This document shows positions 15,495 to 25,921 of a stretch of 60,647 nucleotides of DNA, one piece after another. This DNA comes from DASCNA01 sp036011305 (GTDB taxonomy: Bacteria > Verrucomicrobiota > Lentisphaeria > Victivallales > GWF2-38-69). The stretch is taken from assembly GCA_036011305.1 (NCBI GenBank), contig DASCNA010000224.1, positions 1 to 60,647 on the forward strand, in the 5' to 3' direction. The notes beneath the pieces are model-generated. The model was not told the origin of the DNA, did no database searches, and saw nothing but the letters and a program-made list of their open reading frames with translations. The position numbers and the translations under genes were made by a program. Position 1 is the first letter of the stretch; every line of letters begins with the position of its first letter.

Positions 15495-16589
15495 ATGAAG
15501 AAATCTGTAAAAAAAAGCCTTTCCTCTACCTTTAATTTAATCAAAGAAATACATGTAAACAGAGAAGAATTTAAAGAAGAACATTTTGATAAAACCACCG
15601 CTAAAAAAATTCATAATCAGGCTAAAGTCGAAGAGTTAATACAGGACGCGATTTATTTTTACTGGCATGGCGGAGATATAAAAAAGAATGAAGATGAATT
15701 TTTTAAAGGAATAACGCTGAGAGGAAAACTAGATGTAGTTGAAGCTATCTTTAAAAAAGCAATTGACCTTGCCCCACGCAGGTTGGATTTGAGGTTTGAT
15801 GAAGCCTCAACGGAAATATTACAGGGAAAGACCAAGGAAGCTTTAAATACGTATGAAGAAATCCTGCGAATGGATCCTGAAAACTTTAATGCATCTGTTC
15901 TTTATGCTGTATACAGCCGGTTTGGAGGAAATTCTAAGGCTTACACTACTACAATAAATTATCTGAAAAAATTGTATCCTGATAAAATTGAGAAATTTAT
16001 CAATGCAATTAATATGACAGATAAAATTTTACATAAAAAAATCAAAGTAATACCTAAAAAATATAAAAGGGAGAATAATGCGATAGTAATTTTAGGCTAT
16101 GCTCTTTCAGATAACGGTGGAGGAATTTCTCCAGTATTGGAAGGGCGCTTAAAACAGGGACTAAAACTTTTTAAATTAAATCCAAACTCTGTGATTATAT
16201 TAAGCGGTGGAATGCCTATTGGTGGCGTTACAGAATCTTATGTAATGAAAAACTGGCTGTTAAATAAAAATGTACCTAATGATAAAGTATATATAGATGA
16301 TCTGTCTGAGGATACTGTAGGTAATGGAATTTGTACAGTCAATATACTGAAGATACTTGAGATTAAAAATGCTACACTGATAACCAGCGCTAGTCATATC
16401 AGAAGAGCATTAGCTATATTTGCGGAAGAGTGTACGGAGGAAAATATTTATATCAAATTCGATAATCTTGTTTATTTAGATATACCTATTGGGGTTTTAC
16501 AGGATATATCTCATAATGAAAAAATTGTAATTTTTAGAGATTTACTACGCATCTGCGGAATATGGGAATACCCGGGTATTAAACGATAA
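15495..16589 (+). CDS. TPR-DUF218 (YdcF-like) protein
   Basis: 364 residues. The N-terminal part has tetratricopeptide-like helices (AIFKKAIDLAPRRLDLRFDE and AEILQGKTKEALNTYEEILR-like units, about 80-165). Residues about 190-350 form a DUF218/YdcF domain: AIVILGYALSDNGG, SVIILSGGMPIGGVTESYVM, DLSEDTVGN and TLITSASHIRRA. YdcF-like domains bind S-adenosylmethionine in one case and are linked to envelope metabolism; the role here is unknown. There is no signal peptide. No Shine-Dalgarno is visible before the ATG. It converges with the GntR gene, with only five bases between the stops. Confidence 0.82.
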   Translation: MKKSVKKSLSSTFNLIKEIHVNREEFKEEHFDKTTAKKIHNQAKVEELIQDAIYFYWHGGDIKKNEDEFFKGITLRGKLDVVEAIFKKAIDLAPRRLDLRFDEASTEILQGKTKEALNTYEEILRMDPENFNASVLYAVYSRFGGNSKAYTTTINYLKKLYPDKIEKFINAINMTDKILHKKIKVIPKKYKRENNAIVILGYALSDNGGGISPVLEGRLKQGLKLFKLNPNSVIILSGGMPIGGVTESYVMKNWLLNKNVPNDKVYIDDLSEDTVGNGICTVNILKILEIKNATLITSASHIRRALAIFAEECTEENIYIKFDNLVYLDIPIGVLQDISHNEKIVIFRDLLRICGIWEYPGIKR

Positions 16590-16594
16590 AATAA

Positions 16595-17251
16595 TTAAAT
16601 AAGTTGAGACAGAGATTCAATCAGAAAAGATGTATGATCAGTAATTATTTTATGAGTTTTTTCTTCGTTTCTTTCCAGAACAGCATCTTTTAATTTCAGA
16701 TGGAAAACAGCAGATATATTAATTTTTTTTTTATCATTTTTATAGTGTTCAAACCATAGATATCTATACCTTTGCTGTTGCTTGTCCAGCCAGTGATAAA
16801 AATAAATAATTTTTCGTAAATTTGCTTTGCAGTATATACTTGACTTGAATGCTCCTAATTTTTTATCCCACTCTTCAAAATTAATACTGTCTGCAAAAAT
16901 TTTATTTTTCTCAATTTTTGAAAGAGTGTAGTATGATGAAACAATTCCAAGTTCCCATTCTTCATTTCCATTTTTGATGCTGTCTGATGCAAGTTTTTTC
17001 TCCACGAATATTTTTGAAAAATATATATCTTGTAAGTCATCTAACGATATAGGGGCAACTATAAATCCGCATGTTTCCTTTTTATTTACCAGGTGTGTTC
17101 CTACTAATTCATTTAATGCTTCCCTCAGAGGAGTACCACCTGATTTATAAATCTTTTTTAATTCAAGTATTTTAAGCTGCTCACCGGGCTTCAGTAAACC
17201 TCTAATTATGTCATTTTTTAACTGTTCTACCAGCTTGTTTTTTAAAGACAT
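16595..17251 (-). CDS. GntR-family (FadR/FCD-like) transcriptional regulator
   Basis: 218 residues from the ATG at 17251, which has GGAG six bases before it; a TTG 12 bases further upstream is in frame but unlikely. The N-terminus is a GntR winged helix (LVEQLKNDIIRGLLKPGEQL, TPLREALNELVGTHLV). The C-terminal all-helical region resembles an FCD effector domain but is divergent, and the usual metal-binding His residues are not evident. It diverges from the MFS exporter at 17426 and is a good candidate to regulate it. Confidence 0.8.
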   Translation of the reverse strand: MSLKNKLVEQLKNDIIRGLLKPGEQLKILELKKIYKSGGTPLREALNELVGTHLVNKKETCGFIVAPISLDDLQDIYFSKIFVEKKLASDSIKNGNEEWELGIVSSYYTLSKIEKNKIFADSINFEEWDKKLGAFKSSIYCKANLRKIIYFYHWLDKQQQRYRYLWFEHYKNDKKKINISAVFHLKLKDAVLERNEEKTHKIITDHTSFLIESLSQLI

Positions 17252-17425
17252 GTCTATCTCCAATATACTAGTTTCAATATATAATATATATTATTCAAGG
17301 CATAAATCAATAAAAACGTTAAAAAATAATAGTTTATTATAAAAATATATTATTAACTGTATATTTGTAAAAAATCGATAATAGTGCTATGTTTCTAATA
17401 AAATCGAAATATAGTGAGAGTTGTT

Positions 17426-18667
17426 ATGATAAAAAATATATCTATATATACAAAAAAAAGAAGTCTGAAGGTTCCTCTTGTACTGGTATGCTGTTTATTG
17501 GCGATAATTGCTCAAATGAGTGCAACTATCTATCTTCCTGCTCTTTTCGATATTAAAAAGAGCCTCGCTCTGAGTAGTGCGGAGGCAGCGGTATCTTTTG
17601 CTCTATTTGTAATGTGCAGTGCTTTTGGACAGCTTATATTTTGTGGAATTTCTGATATTTTTGGGCGGAAAAAAATAATTTTATATGGATTGATTTTTGC
17701 TGTTCTATCTACACTTTTTAGCGCTTTTTCATTTAATTCATATACTTTTATAATCAGCAGATGTATAGACGGTTTAGCTGTGGGTGCAATAATAGCTACA
17801 TCAAGAGCTGTTTTAAATGACACCCACTCGGAGGGGGCATTAGTATCAGCAGTTGCTATCTCTGCAATTGTCGCATCATTTGCATCAATGTTTTCTCCTA
17901 TAATAGGGGCAGTTATATATAAATGTTTTGATAGTTGGGCCAGTATTTTTATTGTTCTTTCAATAATAGGTATTCTGCTGTTCATTTTAGCATTAAGAAA
18001 ACTTCCAGAGAGCAATTTAAAAATACTGACGTTGGAAAAAAAGAGTTTTATCAGACCTTTGGCCTGTAATTTAAAAGAAGTACTTACAACCAATAATAAG
18101 GCTCTTTCCTATATGCTGGCCTGCAGTCTTTCATTTACAATATTGTTTACATATTACGTGGTTTCCCCATTTATTTTTGAAGAGGGTCTTGGGCTGAGTA
18201 GAGTAAATTATTCACTGTTATTTCTTCTGACTTCAGGAGCATTTATTACTGGTGCAACAAGTGGAAAATTTTTATCAAGACATTTCTCTCAATATTCATT
18301 AATAAGTTCAGCTGTTTATGTCCTTTTATGTGAAACTGTCATATTTCTTCTCTTGTACAGCATTGGTATTTATGATATTCTGAGTATGCTAATATATATT
18401 ATTATAGCTGTGTTCTGTGTAGGATTAATTTTCCCGTTGGCTATGTCAAAAGGAGTTTCCTACTACAAGCATTTATCCGGAGCTGCTGCGGCGATTATGG
18501 GATTTCTTCAAATGTTCTGCTCTGCTATTGGTATGCTTGTTATCTCATTTTTACCTAAAACAAATCCTGTTTTTCTATGTATAATAATCTTGATAATCAG
18601 CATAATTATAATAATACTTATGAAAATCTGGGCCCAAAATAAAACTTTCACTAAAAGTATAGCTTGA
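17426..18667 (+). CDS. Drug-resistance-type MFS transporter (Bcr/CflA family)
   Basis: 413 residues from the ATG at 17426, after GAGAG; a GTG at 17414 is in frame but lacks a site. Twelve hydrophobic segments are visible. The family motifs are present: YLPALFDI in helix 1, GQLIFCGISDIFGRKKIILYG (motif A) near residue 66, and RCIDGLAVGAIIATSRAVLND. Members export chloramphenicol, bicyclomycin and other compounds across the inner membrane by proton antiport. The substrate here is unknown. The divergent GntR gene probably controls it. Confidence 0.85.
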   Translation: MIKNISIYTKKRSLKVPLVLVCCLLAIIAQMSATIYLPALFDIKKSLALSSAEAAVSFALFVMCSAFGQLIFCGISDIFGRKKIILYGLIFAVLSTLFSAFSFNSYTFIISRCIDGLAVGAIIATSRAVLNDTHSEGALVSAVAISAIVASFASMFSPIIGAVIYKCFDSWASIFIVLSIIGILLFILALRKLPESNLKILTLEKKSFIRPLACNLKEVLTTNNKALSYMLACSLSFTILFTYYVVSPFIFEEGLGLSRVNYSLLFLLTSGAFITGATSGKFLSRHFSQYSLISSAVYVLLCETVIFLLLYSIGIYDILSMLIYIIIAVFCVGLIFPLAMSKGVSYYKHLSGAAAAIMGFLQMFCSAIGMLVISFLPKTNPVFLCIIILIISIIIIILMKIWAQNKTFTKSIA

Positions 18668-18765
18668 GCAAAATTTAAGACTGGAATCTGAAACGAATAT
18701 TAACGTTTTACTGCTACTGATTCATCATTGGAACAGATATTAATTAGAAATGTTCTGTGATAGAT

Positions 18766-19029
18766 TTAATTATTCCCCTTACCAAGGTTGTTTAAATCAA
18801 TCTGGTTGATTTTGTTTGAAGTGTCCGTAGATAACTTTTTGATTTTATTTGAAGTATTTTCAGTAATAGTATTAATTTTATTAGCGGATTCATGAGTAGT
18901 ATTACTTATACTGTCAGCTGTATTATTGGTCGTAGTCTGTACAGATTTTTTACTTTTACATGATGGGATAGTGAATGTTAGTAATATTGTACCCATTATC
19001 ACTGCAAGAATGTTGAAGCTTTTTTTCAT
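18766..19029 (-). CDS. Small predicted lipoprotein
   Basis: 87 residues with a lipoprotein signal: MKKSFNILAVIMGTILLTF then TIPSC with Cys24 as probable lipidation site. The mature part is rich in Ser, Thr and Asn with a heptad-like run (SANKINTITENTSNKIKKLS) that may form an amphipathic helix or coiled coil. Such small helical lipoproteins sit in the outer membrane or periplasm. It has a good ribosome site (TTCAGAGGAT). No named family. Confidence 0.75.
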   Translation of the reverse strand: MKKSFNILAVIMGTILLTFTIPSCKSKKSVQTTTNNTADSISNTTHESANKINTITENTSNKIKKLSTDTSNKINQIDLNNLGKGNN

Positions 19030-19239
19030 TTTTAATTATCCTCTGAAGTTTTTGATAAAAACAAATTTTCAAATAATTATAATATAATTTTCTACCTATT
19101 CAATGAATTATGTAGAGCATATAAAAATCATTTTATTTATAAAATAATATTTTCAGGATTTAGTAAATTGTAGAGAGTGATTTTTTAGTTAGAATTAGAT
19201 AATAAGAATTAAGTCAAACATCTATCAAAGAATCTATTT

Positions 19240-21486
19240 ATGGCTTTGTCGTATTACTACAATAGTATTTCTACTGAACTTAGAAGGCATTATGCAGGAT
19301 TTTCATGGAATCATAGAAATGTAAAAATATCTACAAAGTCAGCACTCGCCTGTGTAATAGCAGTGGCGGCGGCTTACATAATGGAATTGGATTTAGTTTT
19401 TTATGCTGGAATGAGTGCACTTATAATGTCAGAGGCAAATACAGGAGCTACTTTTAGAAAAGGGCTGTGCAGAATATTCGGGACATTGATCGGAGCATTT
19501 TTATCTGTTTTTATATTTGGTTTATTTCAGCAAAATCATCTTTATTTTTCGATTTGTATACTTTTATTGTGCACAATATGCTACTACAAGAGAGAAAGGT
19601 CAGAATATGGGTATTTTTGGTATCTTATTATAGTAACTTTTATGATAATAGATGTTGAAAGTTTGGGGCTTGTTGATACCAGAGACATGATATATGTTGC
19701 ATACAACAGGACTTATACTGTCTTGCTTGGAATTGCATCTACATTTTTAGTGCATCTTTATTTATGGCCTTTTTTTGCAACAAATGATATGGCTCTTATG
19801 CATGCTAAAATGAGAAAGAAGGCGTTTCAGCTTATAAAAGAAATTTTTAATAAATATATGCATGGGGAAGATGCTGATGATGATACTGTATCTTTGCATT
19901 ATGAAGAATTTAAAAAGAGATTAAATGAATATAATAAGCTAAAAACTGCATCAAGCGTTGAGAAACGAAACTGTAAAGATTTCTTTTTCAAACTTTCCAA
20001 GGAAACTTTGCGATTAAGTGAATTAACTGAAAGTTTTATCCTTTTCAATAATTCAATTAAAAGACTTAGAAGTTTGAATTTTCAAAAAAATTTTAGTTTT
20101 ACATTTGATAGAATTAATGCATACCTTGATGAACTATATTTGATTATCATTAATAATAACGAAAAAAAACTATATAAGCTGAAAACAAAAACAGATAAAC
20201 TGTTCGAGGAGTTTGAATTAAAATACAGGAAAAAATATGGGAGTGGTGAACATTCTCACTATCCTGTAACTGATATATTAATGCTTCATGAGTCTGTACT
20301 TCTTGCAAGAGAAATATTTGAACTTTATTTTTCAATATTATCAGTAGATAAACTGTTTAAAGATAAAAGAATTATTCCTGATGATTCTAAAAAGTTAAAT
20401 AAATCTTTTGCAGTTTTCCAAATATTTGGATATAAGTTTAATATTCATTTACCATCACTTAAATATGGTATTAGAACTGGAATATCAATGTTGGTAGTAA
20501 TATGGTTTTGGTGGATGCTTGAACTTCCTATTACACAGACTAGCGGTGTAGAAATTGTTATAGCGATTGTAACTGTCAGCTATCCAGATGAGGTGTTTGG
20601 AAATTTCAGAAGTCTCCAGCGTATTATCGGCTGCTGTATCGGAGCATTTCTAGGTTTTTCCTTTTTGTGCCTCCAAACTACATCATTCACTGTTTATCTG
20701 GCATGTCTGTTCACTGCAACTTTCATAGGTGCCTATGTAAAATGCGGCAGAGAAGCAGTAGCCTACATTGGACTGCAGATATCATTGGCATATCTTGTTG
20801 CAACTACAGTAGATTTTAGCCAGGTTACGAATGTAGTAGATATAACGTATAGAATTATCGGAATTCTGTTTGGTATTATATGTTCATGGGCTGTCAATCA
20901 GGTTATTTTTAGAGAAAAATATTTAGATACCCTGCAATCGCAAATTAATGATTATGGCGAACATATCAGAGGGATTCGATTACTGTCTGAAAAGAAAGTT
21001 TCAAAAAACTATGAAATACAGGAGTTGAACTCTATAAGCTTCATTTTAAACAGATTGCATGTCCTTGGGAAAATTGATGAGTATGGCTTTAATATAATAA
21101 ATGAATGGTTCATTCAGAATAGACGGTTGATTTACCTTATTAATGAAATTCAAAATATAGATCAGAGCGTGCTGGAGTTTGTCAGGTCGATAAGCAGACA
21201 ATATCTTGATGATATAAATGATCTTATTAAAGACTTTGGTAAGAGCAGTGATGAAATATGCAAAGAATATGAGAATAAAATAAAGAATGCTGTATATAAT
21301 ATTGAAAACATTAAGCTTAATCTTAGGCAAAAAGCGTTAATGGGAGATGCTGAGATGCATTTTAAAAGCAGATGTTCTCATTTTATTATGTCATTAAAAA
21401 GGATAATTGTAAGATTGGAAGATATACACAAATTGAAGGATAAAATTAATAATTCTGAGGTTGGAATTCAAATTGCTGATTTTTGA
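19240..21486 (+). CDS. FUSC-family inner-membrane protein (YccS/AaeB-like)
   Basis: 748 residues. There are two hydrophobic blocks, at about residues 32-180 and 400-560, each with roughly five to six membrane segments, separated by a long charged cytoplasmic region and followed by a soluble helical tail. The motif around SMLVVIWFWWMLELP and FGNFRSLQRIIGCCIGAFLG fits the second FUSC block. The family includes the AaeB aromatic-acid efflux pump and YccS. AaeA-type partner genes are absent here, so the cargo is unknown. No clear Shine-Dalgarno precedes the ATG. Confidence 0.82.
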   Translation: MALSYYYNSISTELRRHYAGFSWNHRNVKISTKSALACVIAVAAAYIMELDLVFYAGMSALIMSEANTGATFRKGLCRIFGTLIGAFLSVFIFGLFQQNHLYFSICILLLCTICYYKRERSEYGYFWYLIIVTFMIIDVESLGLVDTRDMIYVAYNRTYTVLLGIASTFLVHLYLWPFFATNDMALMHAKMRKKAFQLIKEIFNKYMHGEDADDDTVSLHYEEFKKRLNEYNKLKTASSVEKRNCKDFFFKLSKETLRLSELTESFILFNNSIKRLRSLNFQKNFSFTFDRINAYLDELYLIIINNNEKKLYKLKTKTDKLFEEFELKYRKKYGSGEHSHYPVTDILMLHESVLLAREIFELYFSILSVDKLFKDKRIIPDDSKKLNKSFAVFQIFGYKFNIHLPSLKYGIRTGISMLVVIWFWWMLELPITQTSGVEIVIAIVTVSYPDEVFGNFRSLQRIIGCCIGAFLGFSFLCLQTTSFTVYLACLFTATFIGAYVKCGREAVAYIGLQISLAYLVATTVDFSQVTNVVDITYRIIGILFGIICSWAVNQVIFREKYLDTLQSQINDYGEHIRGIRLLSEKKVSKNYEIQELNSISFILNRLHVLGKIDEYGFNIINEWFIQNRRLIYLINEIQNIDQSVLEFVRSISRQYLDDINDLIKDFGKSSDEICKEYENKIKNAVYNIENIKLNLRQKALMGDAEMHFKSRCSHFIMSLKRIIVRLEDIHKLKDKINNSEVGIQIADF

Positions 21487-21536
21487 ACCAATTTTCGAAT
21501 TTAATAATTTACATTTACTACTAATTAGAAAATAAT

Positions 21537-22013
21537 TTATTCAGACTGTATTTCTAGTACTTTAAGAATTTTGTTCTTATTAACATGAATATACTGATTT
21601 TCGTGTACAAATTCGATAAACTGATCTTTTACATTTAAATAATCAATCACCCTTTCATATCCTTTGGAATAAGTTTTAACAACTCCTGTCTTTAATTTTA
21701 TTCCGTTTGTGAGTGTAATTATTGCCTGCCTATAGAAGACAGGATTAGAAACTTTTAGTCCATCTTTAACATAAAAAATTTCATTCAGGTTTATAGCTGC
21801 AAATTCAATTTTATCTTTACTTATTATCTGAGACGTAGGAAGAAATGGTTTTTCACTATTTATATACTCATTTATTGTTTCGTGGTTTTTGCTATATTTT
21901 GAAGATAAGCTAAGGTAAATAATATATTTCTGAGGAGTTTTTCTGCCTGTGAGCAGTATATCCACAGTTTTATTTATTTTAACTATTTTATAACTATTAT
22001 ATGATTCTTCCAT
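21537..22013 (-). CDS. Hypothetical protein with two similar beta-rich halves
   Basis: 158 residues without signal or membrane segment. The two halves resemble each other: VDILLTGRKTPQKYIIYLSL with EYINSEKPFLPT and AAINLNEIFYVK in the first, AIITLTNGIKLKTGVVKTYS with DYLNVKDQFIEF and IHVNKNKILKVLEI in the second. This pattern (strand, turn, strand, acidic DYLN block, strand, final N-x-I-x-x-V strand) suggests a tandem small beta-barrel protein. I do not recognise a named function. It sits on the same strand as, and 115 bases downstream of, the opg operon. Confidence 0.6.
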   Translation of the reverse strand: MEESYNSYKIVKINKTVDILLTGRKTPQKYIIYLSLSSKYSKNHETINEYINSEKPFLPTSQIISKDKIEFAAINLNEIFYVKDGLKVSNPVFYRQAIITLTNGIKLKTGVVKTYSKGYERVIDYLNVKDQFIEFVHENQYIHVNKNKILKVLEIQSE

Positions 22014-22128
22014 ATTAGTTGCTCCTGATTGTCAGACCATTGCACATCATAAGATTAAAAATTATCAGAATAAAAATGATTAACAAACTTTATAAATTTT
22101 TAATCTAGCAATGTTATGTATGATAAAA

Positions 22129-23715
22129 CTACTGAATTCGAGGATACCACTGATAGTACCATGTTTCAGATATCTGTTTATTATCTTTGAATAATGTACA
22201 TTTTAATATATATGGATTATCAGAATATGACAATTGATTCGCTTTTAATATAAATAACACTCTCAAAGTATTATTGTCTGAAATATATTTTGCTTCCGGA
22301 TGTTGAACTATATTTACACCATCTGAAACTTCAAGTTTTACTTTTATATTTGTTTTCTTAATTTCATTGCCGGCATAAGATAATACGAAGACACTGTCCT
22401 GATTACCTAATTTTTCCATTTGACTGCTCAGCTCTTTCAAACCACTATTTGTGAACTTTACATAAGCTAATTTTTCATTAGGTTCTTTCAGTGAAAAAAA
22501 TATGGTATAATCAAAATTATAAGGTTTCCCTATTTCTGGATAGTTGTCAGGCATCCAGAACGTGTTAATATTATCAAGCCATTCATTGGTTGTCTGCAGT
22601 TGAAAAAGGCGTACAGTACCTGATTTCCAATCGTTATTCGGTATGATCCATGCACTTGGATTTAAATGATATCTTACAAGTGGATCCATATAATTATTAT
22701 ATCCTCTAGTACGTTGTATTAGTCCGTAATAATCAGGTGTAATGGTTTTCGTATCATTATTATTCATTTTATGTTTAGGATAATTTACTAAAGGTTTCCA
22801 TATAATATCACTGCCTTTATTTTTTGATATTATAAGTCCTTCGGAATTATGAACCTGAGGTCTGTAATCGTTGAAGTGATAGTTGGTATATTCGTCAAAC
22901 CAGTACATAGAAGTTAATGGAGACAAACCTAAAAGTTCTACTTTATTTCTTAAATACAGTGTTGATTTTATCTTGACTACTGCAGTTTCTCCCGGCGTTA
23001 AAGTAAAATGATATGCTCCTGTAATACTCTTGCCTTCTAAAATGGCATAGATTATTAAACATTTATCGTCTTTAGCTGGTTTTTTCAACCAATATTTTGT
23101 GAAAGCTGGAAACTCTTCACTTACTCCCTCTAATCCTGTATTAATGGCAATTCCTCTGGCCGATAGTCCATATGAACTTCCTTTGGATAGTATTCTGAAG
23201 TAACTGTTACCGAGAAAAACTGCAAATTCAGGCGACCCAGCACTATCATTATGTACTATTTGGAAACCTGCGTATCCGGCATCTATCGGCATTGCTTTCT
23301 GTGCAAAAACAACAGGTCCGTAGTAGGTAAAGTTATTTTGATCATATGGAATTTTTGTTGCCTTTCCATTTATAATTTCGTTTAGTTCCACAGGAACAGT
23401 GTATAATTTGGTTCCTAATGGGAAAAAGTTAATCATAAACGGCAGTTTATCTTTAGTCCATAATCCATTTTTCTGTTTGAAATTTATCATGTTATATTGA
23501 CTGTATGTCAGATTCTTGACAGATTCAGGTAAATTGGAGACTCTTGGTTTAAAAGGTTTTTTTGATAGATTTTCTGCTATTTTGACTACATTTTTATATG
23601 TGAAATTATTTTGACAAGCTTTTGGCGTACTGAAAGACTTAGATGAATAAAAAACAAATATTGATAGTAAAATTACTAAAGTTACTATTTTATTAAAGCC
23701 TGATTTTATACTCAT
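22129..23715 (-). CDS. opgG: Periplasmic glucan biosynthesis protein OpgG (MdoG), copy 2
   Basis: 528 residues with an export signal (MSIKSGFNKIVTLVILLSIF, cleaved near residue 30). The family pattern is visible: LTYSQYNMINFKQKNGLW, PFMINFFPLGTKLY, YAGFQIVH, FAVFLGNSYFRILSKG, YGLSARGIAINTG, FAKYW-type and GAYHFTLTPGETAVVKIKS, ending in RDYNNYMDPL-like and WYYQWYPR segments. OpgG acts in the periplasm on osmoregulated periplasmic glucans made by OpgH. This is the last of four genes in the operon. A second paralogue is the first gene (26470-28005). Confidence 0.92.
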   Translation of the reverse strand: MSIKSGFNKIVTLVILLSIFVFYSSKSFSTPKACQNNFTYKNVVKIAENLSKKPFKPRVSNLPESVKNLTYSQYNMINFKQKNGLWTKDKLPFMINFFPLGTKLYTVPVELNEIINGKATKIPYDQNNFTYYGPVVFAQKAMPIDAGYAGFQIVHNDSAGSPEFAVFLGNSYFRILSKGSSYGLSARGIAINTGLEGVSEEFPAFTKYWLKKPAKDDKCLIIYAILEGKSITGAYHFTLTPGETAVVKIKSTLYLRNKVELLGLSPLTSMYWFDEYTNYHFNDYRPQVHNSEGLIISKNKGSDIIWKPLVNYPKHKMNNNDTKTITPDYYGLIQRTRGYNNYMDPLVRYHLNPSAWIIPNNDWKSGTVRLFQLQTTNEWLDNINTFWMPDNYPEIGKPYNFDYTIFFSLKEPNEKLAYVKFTNSGLKELSSQMEKLGNQDSVFVLSYAGNEIKKTNIKVKLEVSDGVNIVQHPEAKYISDNNTLRVLFILKANQLSYSDNPYILKCTLFKDNKQISETWYYQWYPRIQ

Positions 23716-23782
23716 AATTTAATTTCCTTATGTTCTGTCTGTGAAGAAAATATTCAATCAAAATCAACAATCAAAAATATCT

Positions 23783-25912
23783 TTATATATCGGCTAAAAC
23801 CTGCTGCCAGGTAAGTGCCAATGTATTTGATGGTCTTAGCCAAATTTGCTGATAGAGCCAACGCATACCTGTAGGATCTATTAATATTGATTTTATTTCA
23901 TCTAAAGTTAAAGATTCAGGACCTTCCGTTAGCAGCTTTTCTGCAAGAGGATGAGGTTTAGTTTCCTCATTAATGTTTTTGCTCTGACGTTCATAAAGCA
24001 GCATTGTATGAATTGCATTTATATATGGATCCACTACAGCCTGTGTTATGCCATAATATTTTGAAGATAGCAATTTACTGTCAATTGTTAATAAATCACT
24101 ATTAAAAGCATTTTCAAAACTGGATAAAGTTCTGTTTGGTGCTGTTTCAGACGGGATCAAAAAAAGACCTAATTTCCTCAAAAAAGATCCAACACTTATT
24201 TTACTTAGCAGTATTGATATAGGTATTGATAGACACATACTGAATGTAATAGGGGACAGCCACCAAAAAAATGCGTAACTGTATTTATATGCGATCAGAG
24301 CCCATACAATACCAATTATTGTATGAATATAGTGAACTCTGAATGCTGCAGAAAATTTGATGCCGTCTTCTGAGTTTCTGTTTTGAGGATTCCATGCAAC
24401 TCCTTTTCCGCTAAGTGTACTGAGTACAAATTTGGAATGAAATAACATCTGAACAGGTGCCATTACTGCAGAAAGAATAATTTCTAAAATTATACTTAGA
24501 AACAGTTTAAATAAACCTCCGTATTCTACGATTTTATTTCTGAAAAATAGAATATATCTTAACAAACTGAGAAACTTAGGAAGCAAGATAATGATAAGAG
24601 TAATCGCAAAAATCATAAAACATTCCTGTCCTATAGACATGTTTATAAAATCTGCAAAACTTGATACGGTTATTATGGATAAATTTGTTTCATATGTATC
24701 AATTACACTTAATGTACTGAACACAAGAAAAATTAGCCAAATTAATGAGCCCAGGTAGGACATTATGCCATTTAACATATGCATTCTGTTTGGTCCAGGC
24801 AGGCCCTTGGACAGAACAAGCCATGTATGCTGAAAATTACCCTGGCACCATCTACGGTCTCTTACTGCATTTTCAATCAGATTGGGTGGAGTTTCTTCAT
24901 AACTTCCACCAATATCATATGCAAGCCAAACTGCCCATCCTGCTTTACGCATCAGGGCTGCTTCAACGAAATCATGACTTAATATTTTTCCACCAAGAGG
25001 TTCTTTTCCAGGCAGTCGCGGAAGTGAGCAGAATTCCATGAAAGGAGCTATTCTGAGTATAGCATTATGCCCCCAAAAATTACCGCTACCCTGCTGCCAG
25101 AAGTTAAGTCCAGATTGAAATAATGAGCCGTAAAAGTTACTGGCAAACTGCATCATTCTAGCATAAAGTGTTTCTCCTCTAATAATAACAGGTGCTGTCT
25201 GACATATTCCAATTTCTTTATTTGCTTCCATTATCTTAACTAAACTTACGATGGAGTCACCCGTCATTATACTGTCTGCATCCAGACAAAGCATATAGCG
25301 GTACTGTGCACCCCATGATTTGCAGAAGTCAGCAATATTTCCTGCTTTTTTGTGATAACTGTTTTCGCGTCTTCTATAATATATTCTGCCGAATGCATTG
25401 AGTTGCTGACAAAGTTTAACCCAAAGTGATTCTTCCGCAATCCATTTATTTGGATCTGTAGAATCACTTAATATAAATATATCAAAATAGTCTAATTTAC
25501 CCGTTGTTTTTAATGAGTTGTAAATGGCACGTATCCCTTCGTAAACGCGTTTAGTTTCTTCATTATAACAGGGAACTAGAATTGCAGTATCGGCGAGTTT
25601 TGTTTCTATATTGTTATAGTTTATTGTTTGAGTGATATGATCAAACTTACCTTTTCTGGGTGTCAGGAAAAGACCGAACAATGCATGGGTAATACCAAGT
25701 GAGATCTGCCACATTAATATGAAATATATAACTAGCAGAATAATATAAATTACTGTAAAACCTATTCGCCACAAAAAATCAGCCATTAGTGTCGTGGATA
25801 TTGAAGCTATAATGAAGTTTACAAGAAAAAATAAAATACGGCGGAGTTCTGCCTTGCGATATAGTTTTTCTTTATTTAATTGTTTAATATCTGTATTTTT
25901 TATCTTTTTCAT
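23783..25912 (-). CDS. opgH: Glucans biosynthesis glucosyltransferase OpgH (MdoH)
   Basis: 709 residues, as expected for OpgH without a long N-terminal extension. The GT2-type motifs are intact: AILVPCYNE, LCLDADSIMTGDS (Asp-rich acceptor motif), a HDFVEAALMRKAGW segment and RDRRWCQGNFQH (Q/RxxRW). Membrane helices occur near the N-terminus (25-75) and in the C-terminal half. It uses UDP-glucose to build linear glucan and move it across the inner membrane. An OpgG paralogue follows it downstream after 67 bases, and a 186-residue protein of unknown function precedes it by nine bases. Confidence 0.94.
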   Translation of the reverse strand: MKKIKNTDIKQLNKEKLYRKAELRRILFFLVNFIIASISTTLMADFLWRIGFTVIYIILLVIYFILMWQISLGITHALFGLFLTPRKGKFDHITQTINYNNIETKLADTAILVPCYNEETKRVYEGIRAIYNSLKTTGKLDYFDIFILSDSTDPNKWIAEESLWVKLCQQLNAFGRIYYRRRENSYHKKAGNIADFCKSWGAQYRYMLCLDADSIMTGDSIVSLVKIMEANKEIGICQTAPVIIRGETLYARMMQFASNFYGSLFQSGLNFWQQGSGNFWGHNAILRIAPFMEFCSLPRLPGKEPLGGKILSHDFVEAALMRKAGWAVWLAYDIGGSYEETPPNLIENAVRDRRWCQGNFQHTWLVLSKGLPGPNRMHMLNGIMSYLGSLIWLIFLVFSTLSVIDTYETNLSIITVSSFADFINMSIGQECFMIFAITLIIILLPKFLSLLRYILFFRNKIVEYGGLFKLFLSIILEIILSAVMAPVQMLFHSKFVLSTLSGKGVAWNPQNRNSEDGIKFSAAFRVHYIHTIIGIVWALIAYKYSYAFFWWLSPITFSMCLSIPISILLSKISVGSFLRKLGLFLIPSETAPNRTLSSFENAFNSDLLTIDSKLLSSKYYGITQAVVDPYINAIHTMLLYERQSKNINEETKPHPLAEKLLTEGPESLTLDEIKSILIDPTGMRWLYQQIWLRPSNTLALTWQQVLADI

Positions 25913-25921
25913 AAATAAGTT

